From Victivallaceae bacterium (GTDB lineage: Bacteria; Verrucomicrobiota; Lentisphaeria; Victivallales; Victivallaceae), in contig JAKIUY010000013.1 in NCBI GenBank assembly GCA_021647315.1, positions 1 through 61,962 of the forward strand: a stretch of DNA of 61,962 bases, written 5' to 3'. A model generated the notes under the pieces. The model saw nothing but the letters and a program-made list of their open reading frames with translations. It was not told the DNA's origin and did not search any database. Positions 58,809 to 61,962 of the stretch are shown here, piece after piece. Numbering within the stretch: the stretch's first letter is position 1; each line of letters opens with the position of its first letter. A program made the position numbers and the translations under genes.

Positions 58809-59728
58809 TGTCTATCACGCAAAATGGTAAAGTAACCGCCAATTACGACTACCACATCAGCGGACAAATCGCTTTCGCGTCTATTCTCACCACAGAGGGC
58901 ACAGAGCACACAGATAATTACGAATGGGATGGCTTGGCACTGATCAAACGCGGCACCACCAATCTGACAAACGAACCGGCAGCTACTGGCGGTAACCCAA
59001 TTCTTGCAGATAATAGCGTATTGTTTAACAATATGCTGGGAACCACGCTGGGCGTAATTGGCAGTAAGGGCGAAAAATCTTTCGCCTCTACGGCAACAAC
59101 TGCCTTTGGTGAATCATCCGTGAAATCTGTGAAATCCGTGAACACGTTCTTCACTGGAAAACCTCATGTTGCAGGTTTAGGGTATGCATTCCTCTTCCGC
59201 AACTACCGTGCCAATCTCGGTAAATGGCAGACTGCAGATCCATTAGGTTATCCAGACGGCTGGAATAATCTGGCATATTGTAACAACCGGGCGAGTATAT
59301 CAGTTGATCCTTTGGGGTTGTACGGGAAATGGGTTACCATTACCGGGACGAGAGCTGTAATTACTTGGACCTATGATGTTGTTTATCAAACATGGTATGA
59401 TAGTGTTAATGATCTGGCTGTTATTACACAAACCATAAATTATCATTTTAATGTAATTAGTTACTGGGATAAGTATGATGAACAAGGAGTGGTATATGAT
59501 GGGAAAACTTACGACTTCTACCGTGCCGAGTCTACGACTACATCAATCATCGACTATTCTGCTGTTACGGACAGCTTTACTCCAGGACAATTAACTCCCG
59601 AAGAAGTAGCAGATGTGATCGCTTTATTAGATGGAAGTGTAAGAGATCAAACTGATGAGGCACTTGCAGGAATGAATTCGTCGGTAACAATGTCTGTTTA
59701 TCTCATAGGTACCGAGAGACCTGAATAA
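58808..59728 (+). CDS. Displaced Rhs tip 4 with C-terminal domain CT4
   Basis: 306 residues from ATG 58808 (MSITQNGKVTANYDYHISGQ), the same breakpoint as tip 2. Tip core resembles tip 3 (GSKGEKSFASTATTAFGESS; TFFTGKPHVAGLGYAFLFRNYRANLG). Ends SISVDPLGLYGKW; CT4 (about 130 residues) is acidic and Tyr/Thr-rich (VITWTYDVVYQTWYDSVND; FTPGQLTPEEVADVIALLD) and unlike the other CTs. Confidence 0.78.
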   Translation: MSITQNGKVTANYDYHISGQIAFASILTTEGTEHTDNYEWDGLALIKRGTTNLTNEPAATGGNPILADNSVLFNNMLGTTLGVIGSKGEKSFASTATTAFGESSVKSVKSVNTFFTGKPHVAGLGYAFLFRNYRANLGKWQTADPLGYPDGWNNLAYCNNRASISVDPLGLYGKWVTITGTRAVITWTYDVVYQTWYDSVNDLAVITQTINYHFNVISYWDKYDEQGVVYDGKTYDFYRAESTTTSIIDYSAVTDSFTPGQLTPEEVADVIALLDGSVRDQTDEALAGMNSSVTMSVYLIGTERPE

Positions 59729-59773
59729 AGCATTCAGATGCATTTTTATTTGCAAGTTTAAGGAGGTCAGAGC

Positions 59774-61849
59774 ATTAAAATTACTATTTTATTAATGATT
59801 TGTATGTGTGCATTATGTATATCAGCCAGACGGGCGGAAACCTACAAGCAGAAAAGTCTGGAGGTTAATGTAAAATTATTGAAAACAGATTTAGGTTTTA
59901 TTCCTTTATTCAATAAAAATTATTCGCCATCAAACTTGCAAATTATATCCCAAAGATTTTCAAAAGATGAAACTAAATCACAAATTTTAACTTTTCGATT
60001 TAAAACAAGATTATATCCTGTTGATCCGCAGTTTTCGCATAAACTTCAGAAAAATATTGACAACTATATTTATTTTTTGATTGCAAAAGATCAAAACTTG
60101 CACAAGCAAACGATGCTATTTTCATTGGATAAGCCATTTAGGCAACCTTATTTATATTTTAATTTGCCAACCGGGAAAAAATCTGATAGAACATCATCAA
60201 AAGCTAATGAAAAGGTGAAGGTTAAATTCAATACAATCCCGATTACTTATTGGAATAATTTTTGCTTTGATCTTTATAAGTTACATGACATAAAAATTAT
60301 TATATACCAAGATTTTCGGCGAGTTTATCTAAGCATCGATCACGGTGATACTGTTTTTGAAAAACGCAAAAGTTCTATTCAGATTAGACCATCAAATTTT
60401 ATTGGTTACACCAAAACCAAGTCTTATATACAATTTAAAACAGAACTAACGGCAATAAGCATAACTAAAGGTATTGATTACGACCCAGTCGCTGTGAATG
60501 TAAAATATCCTCGTTTCTCATCAGGACATTACCGTAAAAAAATAAAAAAATATAATAATATTGACGCTATGTACTGGTTGGGTATGAATTATTATGAAGG
60601 CAGTCATGGGGAAATAAAAGACTATTACCAAGCACTAAAATGGTTTCGCAAGGCAAGCAAAAAAAAACATGTTTTAGCAATGTACCAGCTAGGACTTTGC
60701 TATATGAATGGAACCGGCATCAAACAGAATGATAAAACTGCTTATGGGTATTTTAAACGAGCTGCGAATTATTTTTATTCTGATGCCGTCGCCATGTGCA
60801 TGTATTATCTTATTTCTGGTCGCAAAAAAAGAGACATTCTCAAACCTGGCAAAAAAATATACAAAATATTCAAAAATGCGTTAGGGCAAGGTAATGCTAA
60901 TACGTTATTTTATTATGACTATTATTTTGCTCAACACCCTGATTTTTTTCGATTGAACCTCAGGGAGAAAAATAGGATTTCCAATATAGGAGAGTTTATG
61001 GCTCAGTCGGCAGCTCGTAATCATCCCAAAGCTTATTATTATCTTGCAACCAAAACAGAAGGCAATAAACGGAGGATCGCGATGGGTCATTTTCAATCCA
61101 ACTTCTTGAATTGCTTAAAAGCCGCAGAATTGAATTTCAGTCCAGCCTATGTTAAAATTGGTGATTATTATTTATCAGGACGTAAAGATTACAAACAGAT
61201 TAAATTACCGACACACTATTTTAAATTTCCACCACCGCAGTCATCAGCGAAACTTAAAAAAAGTCCTCAACAAGCATTTTTTTGGTATAAAAAAGCATCA
61301 GATGCTGGTAATAATACAGGTCATTATAAACTAGCATGTTGTTACCTGCTTGGCAGAGGAATAAAACAGGATAAAAAACAGGCACGACAACTATTGTTAA
61401 AGGCGGTAAAAGCTGAATTGCCTAGAGCAATTATTGTATTAAATTTATTAAATAGACCACATGAGGCAGGGAAACTATTTTTTAGCCATAACGAAACGCA
61501 ATCATTTAAGATATTTCAACAGGGAAAATCATCGGATGATATTTTTTATACCGCAATGTGCCTAAAATATGGCATCGGGGCAGATAAAAATGAACCGCAT
61601 GCGTTTAAACTGTTAAAACAATTGAATAATGCTTATGCAAAGTCAGAACTCGGCAAATGTTATGAAACAGGTAGTGGTGTGAGTACTGATAAAATAAAAG
61701 CAATTTATTTCTACAAACAAGCGGCTGAGTCGAAGATATTTGGTGTTGCATTTCGGCTGGCTCAATTATATAATAAAAACTATGATAAAAAAACAGCAAT
61801 CAAGTGGTATCGCATTGCCGCTAATAATGATAATGGGGTGAGTCCATAA
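59774..61849 (+). CDS. Partner 4: exported Sel1-repeat protein, apparent ATT start
   Basis: A perfect AGGAGG at 59761-59766 points, with 7-nt spacing, to an ATT at 59774 that opens MKITILLMICMCALCISA, a proper signal peptide; the first ATG (59795) is 29 nt from the ribosome site and lacks the Lys. About 691 residues. N-terminal ~250 residues unknown and beta-rich; then Sel1 repeats (DAMYWLGMNYYEGSHGEIKDYYQALKWFRKAS; AMYQLGLCYMNGTGIKQND; GHYKLACCYLLGRGIKQDKKQARQLLLKA; AKSELGKCYETGSGVSTDK). Sel1 proteins act as immunity or scaffold partners in some Rhs/T6SS pairs. Follows CT4; by position its partner. Confidence 0.75.
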   Translation: MKITILLMICMCALCISARRAETYKQKSLEVNVKLLKTDLGFIPLFNKNYSPSNLQIISQRFSKDETKSQILTFRFKTRLYPVDPQFSHKLQKNIDNYIYFLIAKDQNLHKQTMLFSLDKPFRQPYLYFNLPTGKKSDRTSSKANEKVKVKFNTIPITYWNNFCFDLYKLHDIKIIIYQDFRRVYLSIDHGDTVFEKRKSSIQIRPSNFIGYTKTKSYIQFKTELTAISITKGIDYDPVAVNVKYPRFSSGHYRKKIKKYNNIDAMYWLGMNYYEGSHGEIKDYYQALKWFRKASKKKHVLAMYQLGLCYMNGTGIKQNDKTAYGYFKRAANYFYSDAVAMCMYYLISGRKKRDILKPGKKIYKIFKNALGQGNANTLFYYDYYFAQHPDFFRLNLREKNRISNIGEFMAQSAARNHPKAYYYLATKTEGNKRRIAMGHFQSNFLNCLKAAELNFSPAYVKIGDYYLSGRKDYKQIKLPTHYFKFPPPQSSAKLKKSPQQAFFWYKKASDAGNNTGHYKLACCYLLGRGIKQDKKQARQLLLKAVKAELPRAIIVLNLLNRPHEAGKLFFSHNETQSFKIFQQGKSSDDIFYTAMCLKYGIGADKNEPHAFKLLKQLNNAYAKSELGKCYETGSGVSTDKIKAIYFYKQAAESKIFGVAFRLAQLYNKNYDKKTAIKWYRIAANNDNGVSP

Positions 61850-61962
61850 TTTTGTGTAAATGATTTTTTCCTATGATATGATAAATTTAATTTAGCATTG
61901 TATTTTTGAAGCGCCAGCTTCAACTCTTAAAAAAAGCGCATAAAAATCTCCGTAGGAGATGC
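61850..61962. other. Window end, no gene seen
   Basis: GAAGCGCCAGCTTCAACTC (about 61908) resembles one arm of the CCGCTTC/GAAGCGG repeat; no further Rhs tip is visible before the edge. Confidence 0.35.

Overview
The window looks like a chromosomal segment of a PVC-superphylum bacterium, most likely a Lentisphaerota member. This rests on my reading of the 16S gene (5' region with a GGCGGCATGGATTAGGCATGC-type start) and on the gene mix (secretin-like orphans, Rhs proteins, many small palindromic repeats); no database was searched. The anti-Shine-Dalgarno CCTCC is present at the 16S 3' end and many genes have good AGGA/GAGG sites.

Layout. 1-320: end of an IS21-like element that truncates a small gene. 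321-1304: 5'-3' exonuclease. 1817-3951: glnK-amtB nitrogen operon with a textbook sigma-54 promoter, then a long rod-like RNA hairpin and a terminator. 4476-7853: two secretin-like exported proteins. 8110-14485: a glucosylglycerate-type cluster (degenerate M20 peptidase-like protein, GpgS, two GT-B glycosyltransferases, a HAD protein and a truncated GH13_18 phosphorylase). 14729-19353 (minus): pstSCAB-phoU, with a doubled palindrome upstream of pstS. 20303-25740: rRNA operon 16S-tRNAAla-tRNAIle-23S-5S with a strong terminator. 25945-34874: Tex, a C39-like fragment, tRNAVal, a coiled-coil membrane protein, MoxR and a hybrid histidine kinase. 35090-47474 (minus): a DUF4105 protein, two tandem lipase-like lipoproteins, hemerythrin, IlvB, a small unknown, HIT, Rrf2, malic enzyme and an O-antigen ligase/polymerase-like protein. 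47599-49426 (minus): two exported esterase paralogues.

49889-61849 is the most unusual part: one complete exported Rhs protein followed by three displaced Rhs tips. Each of the four tips ends in a different beta-rich C-terminal domain and is followed at once by a different exported or membrane partner gene (a homologue of the CT itself, an LRR lipoprotein, an LRR-like membrane protein, a Sel1-repeat protein). This is the layout of an Rhs tip/immunity array, but with Sec-type exported polypeptides and repeat-protein partners. Two partner genes end inside Rhs-derived DNA read in another frame, with their stop codon overlapping the ATG of the next tip.

Small dispersed elements are abundant: a 93-bp repeat (3 full copies), a MITE with inverted ends and exact 8-bp target duplications (2 copies), and several REP-like hairpin families. 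Some of these hairpins sit in frame inside the Rhs coding region.
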